Below are positions 36,787 through 46,267 of a DNA stretch of 64,000 nucleotides, in pieces. Within the stretch, counting starts at the first letter, position 1, and each line of letters opens with the position of its first letter. Position numbers and translations under genes: made by a program. The stretch comes from Cellulomonas sp. URHD0024. GTDB taxonomy: Bacteria > Actinomycetota > Actinomycetes > Actinomycetales > Cellulomonadaceae. The notes beneath the pieces are model-generated. The model worked only from the letters and a program-made list of their open reading frames with translations, had not been told where the DNA came from and searched no databases. The stretch is taken from the NCBI RefSeq assembly GCF_000426185.1, contig NZ_AUEW01000001.1, positions 496,001 through 560,000 of the forward strand, read 5' to 3'.

Positions 36787-37548
36787 TCAGGCAGGCGGAC
36801 GTCCAGCGCCGGTAGGCGAGAAGGACGTGAGCTCCGCGTCCGTCCGGAAACCGAGCCGCCGGTAGATCCGGCGGGCGCCGTCGTTGCTCGCGTACATGCC
36901 CAGGGACACCCAGTCGGCGCCGGCCGCCAGACCGGCACGGGTCACGACAGCGGCCAGAGCCGTTCCCGTCCCCGTCCCCCGCAGCCCCGGCAGGACTCCC
37001 AGGCCGTGCACGTGCCAGGACAGGCCATCACCGAGCCCGGCCCGCTCCGCGGCGCCCACGACGCCGACGAGCGCACCGTCGGCCTCGACGCCCCACCACC
37101 CCAGCTCGCCGGGAACGGCAGGATCGGCGGACGTGCCCGGATTGGAGTCGCGCAGGCAGGCACGGATCGCCGCGGCGTCGGTGACGTGGTCGAGGCGACG
37201 GACGCGCTCCTCGCCCGGTACGACGTCGGGCGCAGCATCCGTCGAGAGCCAGTCCCACGTCGAGAACGCCACGAGACCCAGTCGCTGCAGGGCATCCGGA
37301 GCGGGCGTGCAACCACGCGGCACGCTCATCCAGGCCGCGCCGTCGAGATCCAGCCCGTCGACCAGGCCCGCGACCCTGTCGGGGTCGCCACGCCCGAACA
37401 GCGTCGGTCGGTCGGCGTCGCCGAGCAGCAGGAGCAGCCCGTCGTCGTCGCCCCGCACCTCGACCGAGCCCCACCGGGACCGGTCGCCCATCATCATCCG
37501 ATCCACCCGCCAACGTGCAGGGAGGGTGTCGAGGACGTCGACGGTCAT
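36787..37548 (-). CDS. GNAT family N-acetyltransferase
   Basis: A 253-aa protein with an unassigned N-terminal half and a C-terminal GNAT domain. Motif A appears as [23 protein letters not shown], and the closing segment [20 protein letters not shown] is the usual end of a GNAT fold. The acyl acceptor cannot be predicted. Its ATG overlaps the aspS stop (ATGA), so it is co-translated with aspS, and it converges on the MMPL gene. Confidence 0.85.
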   Translation of the reverse strand: MTVDVLDTLPARWRVDRMMMGDRSRWGSVEVRGDDDGLLLLLGDADRPTLFGRGDPDRVAGLVDGLDLDGAAWMSVPRGCTPAPDALQRLGLVAFSTWDWLSTDAAPDVVPGEERVRRLDHVTDAAAIRACLRDSNPGTSADPAVPGELGWWGVEADGALVGVVGAAERAGLGDGLSWHVHGLGVLPGLRGTGTGTALAAVVTRAGLAAGADWVSLGMYASNDGARRIYRRLGFRTDAELTSFSPTGAGRPPA

Positions 37549-39314
37549 GCCGCGGGGGGAGCCTTCGGCTTCCAGTCGACGCCGGCCTCTCGACGCTGCT
37601 CGGGCGTGATCGGGCCCGGGGCGGCCGTCAGCGGGTCGTACCCGCCACCCGACTTCGGGAACGCGATGACGTCCCGGATCGACTCCGAGCCGGTGAGGAG
37701 CGCGAGGATGCGGTCCCAGCCGAACGCGATCCCGCCGTGCGGCGGGGCGCCGAACTGGAACGCGTCGAGCAGGAACCCGAACTTCTCCTGCGCCTCGTCG
37801 GGGCCGATGCCCATGATGTCGAACACCCGCTCCTGCACGTCGCGGCGGTGGATACGGATGGACCCGCCGCCGATCTCGTTGCCGTTGCAGACGATGTCGT
37901 AGGCGTAGGCCAGCGCGGCGCCCGGGTCCTGCTCGAACGTGTCGATCCAGTCGGGCGTCGGTGACGTGAACGCGTGGTGCACCGCCGTCCAGGCGCCCCC
38001 GCCGACCGCCACGTCGTCGTCCTCGCCAGTGGGCTTGAACAGGGGTGCGTCGACGACCCAGACGAACTTCCAGTCGTTCTCGTCGATCAGGTCGCCGCGG
38101 CGCCCGATCTCCAGCCGCGCGGCGCCGAGCAGCGCGCGCGCCTCGCTCGCCTTGCCCGCCGCGAAGAACACCGCGTCGCCCGGGCTGGCGCCGACCGCCG
38201 CGACGAGTCCGTCGCGCTCGGCGTCCGAGAGGTTCTTGGCGACCGGCCCGCCGAGCTCGCCGTCCTCGCCGACGGTGACGTACGCAAGTCCCTTCGCGCC
38301 GCGCTGCTTGGCCCACTCCTGCCAGGCGTCGAACCCGCGACGCGGCGTCGAGCCGCCGCCGGGCTGCACGACGGCACCGACGTAGGGCGCCTGGAACACG
38401 CGGAAGGGCGTGTCGACGAAGTAGTCGGTCAGTTCGACCAGCTCGAGCCCGAACCGCAGGTCCGGCTTGTCGTTGCCGTAGCGAGCCATCGAGTCCGCGA
38501 ACGTGATGCGCGGGATCGGCGTGGGAACGGTGACCCCGATGAGCTCCCACAGGGCGACGAGGATCTGCTCGCCCAGCGCGATGACATCGTCCTGCTCGAC
38601 GAAGCTCATCTCGACGTCGAGCTGCGTGAACTCCGGCTGGCGGTCCGCGCGGAAGTCCTCGTCGCGGTAGCAGCGGGCGATCTGGTAGTACCGCTCGAGC
38701 CCGCCGACCATGAGGAGCTGCTTGAAGAGCTGCGGCGACTGCGGCAGCGCGTACCAGGATCCCGGGCTGAGGCGTGCGGGAACCAGGAAGTCACGCGCAC
38801 CCTCGGGGGTCGAGCGCGTCAGGGTCGGCGTCTCGACCTCCACGAAGTCCTGCGCGTCAAGCACGCGGCGGGCGGCCTGGTTGGCCTTCGCGCGCAGCCG
38901 CATCGCGGCGGCGGGTGCGGGCCGGCGCAGGTCGAGGTAGCGGTACTTGAGGCGGGCCTCCTCGCCCACGGTCTCGTCAAGCGACGACGAGACCTGGAAC
39001 GGCAGCGGAGCCGCCTCGTTCAGGACGACGACCTCCGCCGCGACGAGCTCGACCTCGCCCGTGGCCAGGTTCGGGTTCTCGTTGCCCGCGGGCCGACGAC
39101 CGACCTCGCCCGTCACCTGCAGCACGTACTCGGCGCGCAGACCGTGAGCGACGGCCTCGTCGCGGATGACGACCTGCGCGATGCCGGACGCGTCCCGGAG
39201 GTCCACGAATGCCACGCCGCCGTGATCGCGCCGCCGGTCCACCCAGCCCGTGAGGGTGACGGTGGTGCGGATGTGCTCGGCTCGCAGGGAGCCGGCCGTG
39301 TGGGTGCGGAGCAC
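37545..39314 (-). CDS. aspS: Aspartyl-tRNA synthetase
   Basis: A 589-aa class IIb synthetase with an N-terminal OB-fold ([21 protein letters not shown]), motif 2 ([25 protein letters not shown]), the bacterial GAD insertion and motif 3 ([16 protein letters not shown]). Without gatCAB in view it cannot be said whether it is discriminating. GTG 39314 has AAGGA six bases upstream. A TAAGAT element overlapping the stop of the preceding gene (39366-39371) is a candidate -10 box. Confidence 0.97.
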   Translation of the reverse strand: MLRTHTAGSLRAEHIRTTVTLTGWVDRRRDHGGVAFVDLRDASGIAQVVIRDEAVAHGLRAEYVLQVTGEVGRRPAGNENPNLATGEVELVAAEVVVLNEAAPLPFQVSSSLDETVGEEARLKYRYLDLRRPAPAAAMRLRAKANQAARRVLDAQDFVEVETPTLTRSTPEGARDFLVPARLSPGSWYALPQSPQLFKQLLMVGGLERYYQIARCYRDEDFRADRQPEFTQLDVEMSFVEQDDVIALGEQILVALWELIGVTVPTPIPRITFADSMARYGNDKPDLRFGLELVELTDYFVDTPFRVFQAPYVGAVVQPGGGSTPRRGFDAWQEWAKQRGAKGLAYVTVGEDGELGGPVAKNLSDAERDGLVAAVGASPGDAVFFAAGKASEARALLGAARLEIGRRGDLIDENDWKFVWVVDAPLFKPTGEDDDVAVGGGAWTAVHHAFTSPTPDWIDTFEQDPGAALAYAYDIVCNGNEIGGGSIRIHRRDVQERVFDIMGIGPDEAQEKFGFLLDAFQFGAPPHGGIAFGWDRILALLTGSESIRDVIAFPKSGGGYDPLTAAPGPITPEQRREAGVDWKPKAPPAA

Positions 39315-39368
39315 GGGTCGTCCTTCGGGGTTCGGGGTCGGGTACGCCCGTCGGGCGCCCGCACGATC

Positions 39369-40007
39369 TTAGTGCCCGTGCGGTCTGGGCCCTGCGGTCA
39401 TCTCGATGGTGGTGCGGAGTCGCGTGACGCTGGGTGTCTGCGGAACGGAGGAGAACCCGAACCGCACCGCCGGGCGGACGGGAGCGATGCCGCCCAGGTC
39501 CGACGAGCCCCAGACGGCACGGACGGCGGTGATCGTGTGCTGGTCCGCGGCGGTGTACCACTCACGTCGACCTCCGCCCGCCGTCCCACGCGTGCGGACG
39601 CCGCTCAGGACCACTCGCGCGACGGGGTCGATCGCCGCAGCCACCAGCGGTGCGGACGGGGCGTGGTGGGGCACGAGAGCCAGCAGTCGTCCCACGGCTG
39701 TCCGGGCACCGATCCTGAGGTCCGCTGTCAACGGGCCGGCTCGCAGACTCCACCGGCGCCGGCCCTCGTCCGCGCGCAGCAGCACCGGCACGACGTGCAG
39801 TGCGTCGAAGTGATAGGTCGACGTGACGAGGTCCACGACGTCGTCCCGCGGTGCGAGCAGCAGGCGCGTGCCGTCGGCGCGTTCGACCATGACGTCGACG
39901 AACGCGCCGAGCGGTGAGGCCGACCACCGCCCGACGACCACGCGCGTGCCCTCGGCGGTCCCGAATCCGGCGATGTGCCCGTCGAACGAGATCCGCTTCG
40001 TGGTCAT
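39369..40007 (-). CDS. Conserved hypothetical protein
   Basis: A 212-aa soluble protein of unknown function. It begins MTTKRISFDGHIAGFGTAEGTRVVVGRW and is rich in beta-type sequence, with no signal peptide, TM helix or recognisable catalytic motif. High GC3 codon use and a plausible GGCGGGG site before ATG 40007 support a real gene. It lies between the radical SAM gene and aspS in the same direction. Confidence 0.6.
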   Translation of the reverse strand: MTTKRISFDGHIAGFGTAEGTRVVVGRWSASPLGAFVDVMVERADGTRLLLAPRDDVVDLVTSTYHFDALHVVPVLLRADEGRRRWSLRAGPLTADLRIGARTAVGRLLALVPHHAPSAPLVAAAIDPVARVVLSGVRTRGTAGGGRREWYTAADQHTITAVRAVWGSSDLGGIAPVRPAVRFGFSSVPQTPSVTRLRTTIEMTAGPRPHGH

Positions 40008-40064
40008 CCCCGCCACGCTAGGCGGGTCGGCGGCGCGTCGCCCGTCCTCGGATACCGCGGACGC

Positions 40065-41129
40065 TCAGAACAGGACCGGCTGCGCCGCCGCGATCGTCGG
40101 CTCGTGAGCGGGCAGCGCGGCGTCTGCGACGATGCTCCCTCCCGGGTAGGACCCCTCCCCCTGCCTGCGAAATGCACGGCGGTCGCGACCCTCGAAGCCA
40201 TGCCGGACGAGCAGGGGCCTCACCCGCTGGTCAAGCCAGCGAGAGTACTCGTGCGGGACGTAGGCACCACGCCCGTACAGCGCCTCGTAGCGGTGGGCCA
40301 GCGCGGGCGCGTGCTCGCGCAGCCAGGCGAGGAACAGCGGCTTGACCGCTCCCCGCAGGTGTAGAGGGAGGACCGTGACACCGGTCGCTCCGGCATCCGC
40401 AAGCTTCGCGAGCAGGTCGTCGAGGTGCGCGCGCCCGTCGGTCAGCCACGGAAGCACGGGCGCGACCATCACGCCGCACGGCAGCCCCGCCTCGCGCACG
40501 GCCCTGATGAGCTCGAGCCTCGCCCGCGGCGTGGGCGTCCCCGGCTCGACCGCCTGCTGGAGCGTTTCGTCGGCGATCGCGAGGGAGATCCCGATGCCGA
40601 CGGGAACGTGGGTCGATGCCTCCGCCAGCAGGGCCAGGTCCCGGCGCAGCAACGTGCCCTTGGTCAGGATGGACAACGGCGTGCCTGCGTGGACGAGCGC
40701 CTCGATGATCCCGGGCATGAACCGGTAGCGGCCCTCGACCCGTTGGTACGGATCGGTGTTGGTGCCGAGCGCGACGTGCTCACCACGCCACGAGGGCCGG
40801 GCCAGCTCCGCCCGCAGGACGTCGACGACGTTCGTCTTGACGACGATCTGCGTCTCGAAGTCACGCCCCGCATCCAGATCGAGGTACTCGTGCGTCGGTC
40901 GCGCGAAGCAGTAGGTGCACGCGTGCAGGCACCCCCGCGTGGGGTTGACGGTCCAGCGGAACGGCATCGCCGACGCGTCAGGCACCTTGTTCAGGGCGCT
41001 CTTGCACGTCACTTCATGGAACGTCACGCCCGCGAACTCCGGTGTGCGCACGCTCCGCACGAGTCCGGCGAGCGCGAGACCGGGCAGCGCCGTCCCGTCG
41101 TCTCCGAGCTTCTGACCGTCCCATCGCAT
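40065..41129 (-). CDS. Radical SAM protein, Rv2578c family
   Basis: A 354-aa radical SAM protein related to SplB-type enzymes. The 4Fe-4S motif is CLHACTYC (CxxxCxxC), preceded by NPTRGC, as in SplB-like proteins. GTNTDPYQRVEGRYRFMPGIIEAL and the conserved ILTKGTLLRRDLALLAE are present. The substrate is unknown; a role in DNA damage is suggested by the LexA-box-like site over its promoter. ATG 41129 fits the conserved start MRWDGQKL. Confidence 0.9.
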   Translation of the reverse strand: MRWDGQKLGDDGTALPGLALAGLVRSVRTPEFAGVTFHEVTCKSALNKVPDASAMPFRWTVNPTRGCLHACTYCFARPTHEYLDLDAGRDFETQIVVKTNVVDVLRAELARPSWRGEHVALGTNTDPYQRVEGRYRFMPGIIEALVHAGTPLSILTKGTLLRRDLALLAEASTHVPVGIGISLAIADETLQQAVEPGTPTPRARLELIRAVREAGLPCGVMVAPVLPWLTDGRAHLDDLLAKLADAGATGVTVLPLHLRGAVKPLFLAWLREHAPALAHRYEALYGRGAYVPHEYSRWLDQRVRPLLVRHGFEGRDRRAFRRQGEGSYPGGSIVADAALPAHEPTIAAAQPVLF

Positions 41130-41138
41130 GCACCCCAG

Positions 41139-41154
41139 TCGAACAGGTGTTCTA
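41139..41154. promoter_or_regulatory. LexA (SOS) box at the radical SAM gene
   Basis: On the minus strand TAGAAC-ACCT-GTTCGA, one mismatch from the actinobacterial LexA consensus TCGAAC-N4-GTTCGA. A perfect TTGACA -35 element lies directly upstream (41160-41165), so LexA would cover the spacer and -10 region. The start codon is nine bases downstream. Confidence 0.75.
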
Positions 41155-41306
41155 TCGCATGTCAACACCCGCTCGCCGCCGTGCCGCGGCTTGCCGACGC
41201 TGTCCGGCCTTCGACGCCATGCTGATCGCGACCGCACACCCAGTCGCGTCGTGGCTGCCCGCCTGGGTGCTGTTCGAGACGACGCCCAGCCTCGAGATCC
41301 CCGTCC

Positions 41307-42665
41307 TCAGGAGACGGTGACGGGAACGACCCTCGGCCACAGGTCCTCGTCGGACGGCGACCACACCTCCGCGTCGGCGTCCACCTGTTCCCCCGAGCGG
41401 ATGTCCTTGATCTGGTCCGGCGCACCGTCGACCCCGGCGAACCACACGAACGGGATCCCCCGCCGGTCGGCGTGGCGGATCTGCTTGCCGAACTTCGCCG
41501 CGCTGGGCGCGACCTCGACGGGGATCCCGCGACCACGCAGCCGTGCCGCTACCTCGGCGGACCGTTCCCGCGCATCCTCGGAGCCCACGGCGACGAGCAC
41601 CGCGCTCGGCACGGAACGCGTCGCGCGCACGAGGCCGGCACCAAGCAGCCGGGACACGAGCCGCGAGACGCCGATCGAGAGGCCGACACCCGGGTACGTG
41701 GCCGCACCGTCGGACGCGAGCGTGTCGTAGCGCCCGCCCGAGCAGATCGAGCCGAGCTGCTCGTGACCCACGAGGACCGTCTCGTAGACGGAGCCGGTGT
41801 AGTAGTCCAGGCCGCGCGCGATCTTGAGGTCGGCGACGACCACGCCAGGCGCTCGCACCGACGCCGCCCTGATCAGCACGCCGAGCTCGGCCAGACCGTC
41901 GTCGAGGAGCTCGCTGCTCACATCGAGACTCTCGGCGAGCGCACGGACCGCGTCGATGACGCCCTCGTCGGACCCGCTGATCGCTGCCAGTGACAGGCAC
42001 GCACGGGCCTGCGCCTCGTCGGCACCCGCCTCTGCCACCAGCAACGCGGCGACCTTGTCCGGACCGACCTTGTCCAGCTTGTCGATGGTGCGCAGGACCG
42101 CCTCGACGTCGTCGAGACCGAGGCCACGGTAGAAGCCCTCCGCGACCTTGCGGTTGTTCACCAGGATCCGCACAGGTGGCACGCCGATCTCCTGCAGCGC
42201 ACCGAGCGCGGCCGCCATGACCAGCGGCAGCTCGACCTCGTAGTGGTACGGCAGCTCCCCCGCGCCGACCACGTCGATGTCGGCCTGCACGAACTCACGG
42301 AACCGGCCGTCCTGCGGCCGCTCGCCGCGCCACACCTTCTGGATCTGGTAGCGCCGGAACGGGAACGCGAGGTGGCCCGCGTTCTCGAGGACGTACCGGG
42401 CGAACGGCACGGTCAGGTCGAAGTGGAGACCCAGTCCGGCGGTGCGGTCCACCTCTTCTTCCTGCAGGCGGCTCAGCACGTAGACCTCCTTGGAGGTCTC
42501 CCCCTTGCGCAGCAGCTGGTCGAGCGGCTCGACGGCGCGCGTCTCGATCCCTGCGAACCCGTGCAGCTCGAAGGTGCGGCGCAGGACGTCGAGGACGTGC
42601 TGCTCGACGAGGCGGCCGTCGGGCAGCCACTCAGGGAATCCGGACAGGGGGGTGGGTCGTGCCAT
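41307..42665 (-). CDS. hisS: Histidyl-tRNA synthetase
   Basis: A 452-aa class IIa synthetase. Motif 2 (RYQIQKVWRGERPQDGRFREFVQADIDVVG) and the HisA/HisB signatures (ARGLDYYTGSVYE, GGRYDTL) are present. Motif 3 and a C-terminal anticodon-binding domain follow. It is downstream of the metallo-beta-lactamase gene with a 23-base gap. Confidence 0.97.
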   Translation of the reverse strand: MARPTPLSGFPEWLPDGRLVEQHVLDVLRRTFELHGFAGIETRAVEPLDQLLRKGETSKEVYVLSRLQEEEVDRTAGLGLHFDLTVPFARYVLENAGHLAFPFRRYQIQKVWRGERPQDGRFREFVQADIDVVGAGELPYHYEVELPLVMAAALGALQEIGVPPVRILVNNRKVAEGFYRGLGLDDVEAVLRTIDKLDKVGPDKVAALLVAEAGADEAQARACLSLAAISGSDEGVIDAVRALAESLDVSSELLDDGLAELGVLIRAASVRAPGVVVADLKIARGLDYYTGSVYETVLVGHEQLGSICSGGRYDTLASDGAATYPGVGLSIGVSRLVSRLLGAGLVRATRSVPSAVLVAVGSEDARERSAEVAARLRGRGIPVEVAPSAAKFGKQIRHADRRGIPFVWFAGVDGAPDQIKDIRSGEQVDADAEVWSPSDEDLWPRVVPVTVS

Positions 42666-42688
42666 GGGGCCCGATCCTTCCAGACGAC

Positions 42689-43405
42689 TCAGCCGTTCAA
42701 GAACGGGTTGTCCGCGAGCTCTGCGGCGATCGTGCTCGTCGGACCGTGCCCAGGGATCACGACGGTGTCGGGCGCGAGCAGAGCGACGACCTCCCGGAGC
42801 GTGCGCTCCATCGTCGCGAGGTCACCGCCCGGCAGGTCTGTGCGACCGATCGTTCCCGCGAACAGCACGTCCCCCGTGAATGCCAACCGGTCTGCGTCGG
42901 CGTCGACGAGGTACAGCGTGGAGCCCTCGGTGTGGCCCGGAGCGTGTCGGGCCACGATCCGCAGGCCGCCCAGCTCGAGCGCGACATCGGCCTGCCGCGG
43001 CCCGGTCGCGGCACCGAACGTCTCGATCCGCGTGGGGGCCTTGTAGGTCGACGGGTCGAGGTCGGCGGCGGCGAGCGCCTGCGCGAGCGGTCCTCGCGGG
43101 TCGTGCACCGCGTGGCCGAGGACACCGAGGGTGCCGAACGGGTCGGCGAGCCGGTAGGCGTCCGCGGCGTGCAGGACGACCGGGACGTCGAAAGTGTTCG
43201 AGAGGCGCGCCGCGTCCCAGGTGTGGTCGACGTGGCCGTGCGTCGCCAGGACCGCCGCGGGCCGCAGCCCACGGGTCGCGACGACGTCGACGACCTCGTC
43301 GGCCACGCCCGCACCGGCGTCCACGACGACGCACGTGCCGTCGTCGTGGACGAGGACGCTGCACCGCGCACCGAACACCGGGGCGACGACCGTGATCACC
43401 TGCAT
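42689..43405 (-). CDS. Metallo-beta-lactamase-fold hydrolase (glyoxalase II-like)
   Basis: A 238-aa protein with the full zinc-binding signature: THGHVDHTWD (HxHxDH), GHTEGS, the bridging aspartate in FTGDVLF and IPGHGPTS. This suits a hydroxyacylglutathione hydrolase-type or related thioester hydrolase; glutathione is not expected here, so a mycothiol-linked substrate is possible. ATG 43405 immediately follows a 29-base inverted repeat. No Shine-Dalgarno sequence is evident; a TACGGT hexamer within the repeat ends about eight bases before the start, suggesting a leaderless mRNA. Confidence 0.88.
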   Translation of the reverse strand: MQVITVVAPVFGARCSVLVHDDGTCVVVDAGAGVADEVVDVVATRGLRPAAVLATHGHVDHTWDAARLSNTFDVPVVLHAADAYRLADPFGTLGVLGHAVHDPRGPLAQALAAADLDPSTYKAPTRIETFGAATGPRQADVALELGGLRIVARHAPGHTEGSTLYLVDADADRLAFTGDVLFAGTIGRTDLPGGDLATMERTLREVVALLAPDTVVIPGHGPTSTIAAELADNPFLNG

Positions 43406-43434
43406 GGGACGCACCGTAACGCGCCGTGCGTCCC
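43406..43434. promoter_or_regulatory. Inverted repeat over the promoter of the metallo-hydrolase gene
   Basis: GGGACGCAC and GTGCGTCCC are perfect 9-bp arms separated by 11 bases. The repeat abuts the ATG of the metallo-hydrolase gene and covers its likely -10 element (TACGGT on the minus strand). This is a typical position for a repressor operator; no regulator is adjacent. Confidence 0.45.
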
Positions 43435-43552
43435 GCCGAGTGGCCAGGATGGCGGCACGTGGCCCCGCCTTGCCTAGACTGTCCCGGATTGCTTCGTGCA
43501 GTGCGGCGGGTGAGGTGCCTGTCGTCGACGCACAACGATGCGAGGAGTAGGC

Positions 43553-44317
43553 GTGACCATCAAGCGCGAGCGTGAGTACGAGCGCCGGCGGTACGAGAAG
43601 TGGCAGCAACGTCAGGCGGCAGCGAGGGCGCGCAAGGTGCGTCAGCGGTGGATCGCCGGCAGCGTCGTCGCCGCCCTCGTCCTCGTCGTCAGCGTCGCCT
43701 CGCTGGTCCTGCTCAACAAGGACGACAGCTCGACGCCCGACGCATCCCCCACGCCGCAGGCATCGACGCCTGCGGCGGCACCCGCCGCGAACTCCGCCGC
43801 GGTGCCGGACCCCTCCCTCGCCCAGGGACGCTCCTGGACCGGCGACATCTCGCTCACGCAAGGCGACCTCGGCGTCAAGCTCGACGGCGCGGCGGCTCCG
43901 CAGGCCGTCGCGAACTTCGTCACCCTCGCGGACAAGGGCTTCTTCGACAAGACGAAGTGCCACCGCCTCACCACCAGCGGCATCTACGTGCTCCAGTGCG
44001 GCTCCCCGGACGGCACGGGCAGCGGTGGTCCGGGCTACACGTGGGGTCCGATCGAGAACGCACCCTCCGACGGCACCTACCCGGCCGGCACGATCGCCAT
44101 GGCCCGCGTGCCGGACGACGGCTCGTCCATGGGGAGCCAGTTCTTCATCGTCTACAAGGACTCACCGATCCCCGCGGACAGCGCGGGCGGCTACACCGTG
44201 TTCGGCCAGGTCACGTCCGGTTTGCCGGTCGTGCAGGCCATCGCCGACGCAGGCATCAAGGAGGGGACCGAGTCCCCGGTGTCCGACGTCATCATCGAGG
44301 GAGTGAACATCAAGTGA
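43553..44317 (+). CDS. Membrane-anchored cyclophilin-type peptidyl-prolyl isomerase
   Basis: A 254-aa protein with a basic cytoplasmic N-terminus (REREYERRRYEKW), one TM helix (about residues 35-55), a Ser/Pro/Ala linker and a C-terminal cyclophilin domain (FVTLADKGFFDKTKCHRLTTSG, GTIAMARVPDDGSSMGSQFFIVY, YTVFGQV). The conserved catalytic arginine position lies in the KCHRL segment. It should help fold exported proteins at the outer face of the membrane. GTG 43553 has AGGAG five bases upstream. The frame overlaps the DUF349 gene as GTGA. A TAGACT element at 43475-43480 is a candidate -10 box. Confidence 0.93.
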   Translation: MTIKREREYERRRYEKWQQRQAAARARKVRQRWIAGSVVAALVLVVSVASLVLLNKDDSSTPDASPTPQASTPAAAPAANSAAVPDPSLAQGRSWTGDISLTQGDLGVKLDGAAAPQAVANFVTLADKGFFDKTKCHRLTTSGIYVLQCGSPDGTGSGGPGYTWGPIENAPSDGTYPAGTIAMARVPDDGSSMGSQFFIVYKDSPIPADSAGGYTVFGQVTSGLPVVQAIADAGIKEGTESPVSDVIIEGVNIK

Positions 44318-46248
44318 CTCAGACCCCGACGCCCGGTGCCGTGCCCGACGACGTGGAGGAGACCTCCGGGTCCGATCCGCTCGACGCCACGCCCGAAGCG
44401 TCCTCTGCGTCCGACGCTCCTGAGACAGCCGAGCAGGTGGTCGACGAGGTCGACACCGTCGCCGAGGACGAGACGTCCGCCGACGAGCCCGTGGGCGGCA
44501 CCCCGATCGACGAGTCGGTCCCCGACGACGCCGAGGCCCCGGCGACCGTCGCTGCGGACGTGACCGGCGAGCAGGATGTCGCGGACGAGAGCCGTCCGGT
44601 CGAGGAGGTCCCTGCCGAGGACGTCACGGTCGCCGACGACGTCGTGGTCGAGGACGTCGTGGTCGTCGACGAGGTCGTGGTGGTCGACGACGTCGTGGTG
44701 GTCGACGACGCCGGCGTCGAGGACGAGGCCACAGTCGTCGAGGAGATCGTCCTCGTCGATGGTGAGGTCGTCGCTGAGGACGTCGCGGTGGTCGTGGCCG
44801 ACGAGCAGGCTTCCGACGAGGTCGCTGCCCAGGAGTCGACGGAGTCGACCGAACCCGAGCCGCGGCCAGCTCCCACGCCGCGCCCGAGCCCGCGTCCCCG
44901 TCCGGTCCCCCACCCGCCGACGCACCCGACCGCGAACGCGGCGACCAGCACGGCGCCCGCCCCGGTCGCACCCCCGCAGGACGCAGCCGAGGCCGCCCTC
45001 GCGGCGACCTTCGGGAGCGTCGACGACGAGGGCACCGTCTCGGTGCGCGAGGCCGCCGGTGAGCGCGTGGTCGGGCAGTTCCCGGGGACGACGAAGGACG
45101 AGGCCCTCGCGCTCTACGTGCGACGGTTCCTCGACCTGCAGGCCAAGGTCGCGCTGTTCGAGGCCCGGCTGGGGGCTGCGGATCTTTCCGTCAAGGAGAT
45201 CGACCAGACCCTGGCCAAGCTCACCGAGGAGGTCGCCGAGCCGGCTGCCGTCGGTGACCTGGACGGACTCCGGGCCCGGCTGGAGGCGCTGCGCGCGATG
45301 GCGGCCGAGCGTCGGGCGATCGCCGAGGCGGAGCGGGCGGCCGCGCGTGAGGCTGCTGTCGTCGCGCGGACGCAGATCGTCGAGCAGGCCGAGAAGATCG
45401 CGGGCACGGATCCGTCCCGCATCCAGTGGCGACCCGCCGGCGAACAGCTGCGCGTGCTGCTGGACCAGTGGAAGGAAGCGCAGCGCTCGGGTCCGCGTCT
45501 CGACCGTCCGACGGAGGAGTCGCTCTGGAAGCGGTTCAGCCACGCGCGCACGACGTTCGACCGTGAGCGCCGACACTTCTTCGCCGAGCTCGAGACGCGC
45601 AACGCCTCGGCGAAGCAGGTCAAGGAGTCGCTGGTCGCCGAGGCGGAGCGCCTCCAGAACAGCTCCGACTGGGGTGCGACCGCCGGTGTCTTCCGGGACC
45701 TGATGGCCCAGTGGAAGTCCGCAGGCCGTGCCAGCCGCGCGGACGACGACGCACTGTGGGCCCGGTTCCGTGCTGCGCAGGACGCCTTCTTCGCGGCACG
45801 GGACGCCCAGACGGCCGCGACCGACGAGGAGTTCCGGGCGAACCTCGAGGTCAAGGAGGCGCTGCTCACCGAGGCCGAGGCGCTGCTGCCGGTCACCAAC
45901 CTGGCTGCGGCCAAGCAGACGCTGAACCGCATCCAGGACCGCTGGGAAGCGGCGGGGAAGGTGCCGCGCGGCGACGTCCAGCGGATCGAAGCCCGCTTGC
46001 GCGCCGTCGAGACCGCCGTCCGCGACAACGACCAGGCGCAGTGGCGTCGCACCAACCCCGAGACGCGCGCGCGCGCCGAGGGTGCCGCCGCTCAGCTGGA
46101 ACAGGCGATCGCGGGTCTCGAGGCCGATCTCGCCAAGGCGAAGTCTGCGGGTGACGCCCGCAAGATCGCCGACGCGCAGGCGGCCCTCGACGCCCGGCGG
46201 GCGTGGCTGGAGCAGGTCCAGCGCGCCGCACAGGATGCGCGTGGCTGA
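44314..46248 (+). CDS. DUF349 domain protein with acidic low-complexity N-terminus
   Basis: A 644-aa cytoplasmic protein. The first about 200 residues are highly acidic, including a run of Val/Asp/Glu repeats (units like VVVVDD and VVVEDV at about residues 107-155), then a Pro/Arg/Thr-rich linker. The C-terminal two-thirds is helical, with DUF349 repeats (about residues 275-640; WKEAQRSGPRLDRPTEESLWKRF, WKSAGRASRADDDALWARF, WEAAGKVPRGDVQRIEARL). DUF349 proteins have no established biochemical function here. GTG 44314 overlaps the cyclophilin stop; the open frame to 43600 is a shadow of the cyclophilin gene. Confidence 0.85.
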   Translation: MTQTPTPGAVPDDVEETSGSDPLDATPEASSASDAPETAEQVVDEVDTVAEDETSADEPVGGTPIDESVPDDAEAPATVAADVTGEQDVADESRPVEEVPAEDVTVADDVVVEDVVVVDEVVVVDDVVVVDDAGVEDEATVVEEIVLVDGEVVAEDVAVVVADEQASDEVAAQESTESTEPEPRPAPTPRPSPRPRPVPHPPTHPTANAATSTAPAPVAPPQDAAEAALAATFGSVDDEGTVSVREAAGERVVGQFPGTTKDEALALYVRRFLDLQAKVALFEARLGAADLSVKEIDQTLAKLTEEVAEPAAVGDLDGLRARLEALRAMAAERRAIAEAERAAAREAAVVARTQIVEQAEKIAGTDPSRIQWRPAGEQLRVLLDQWKEAQRSGPRLDRPTEESLWKRFSHARTTFDRERRHFFAELETRNASAKQVKESLVAEAERLQNSSDWGATAGVFRDLMAQWKSAGRASRADDDALWARFRAAQDAFFAARDAQTAATDEEFRANLEVKEALLTEAEALLPVTNLAAAKQTLNRIQDRWEAAGKVPRGDVQRIEARLRAVETAVRDNDQAQWRRTNPETRARAEGAAAQLEQAIAGLEADLAKAKSAGDARKIADAQAALDARRAWLEQVQRAAQDARG

Positions 46249-46267
46249 CGCAGCTCGTCAGTGAGTG

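Noticed and set aside
36787-38550. Extended minus-strand frame that joins the GNAT gene to upstream sequence
   Set aside because: The upstream part is aspS read in another frame; the GNAT gene starts at 37548 with an ATGA overlap.
41160-41320. Small plus-strand open frame in the gap between the radical SAM gene and hisS
   Set aside because: Overlaps the -35 element of the radical SAM promoter and the hisS 3' end; no ribosome-binding site.
44630-44790. Repetitive GTCGTGG/GACGACG tract considered as a CRISPR or tandem-repeat array
   Set aside because: It is in-frame coding sequence for Val/Asp repeats without spacer structure.
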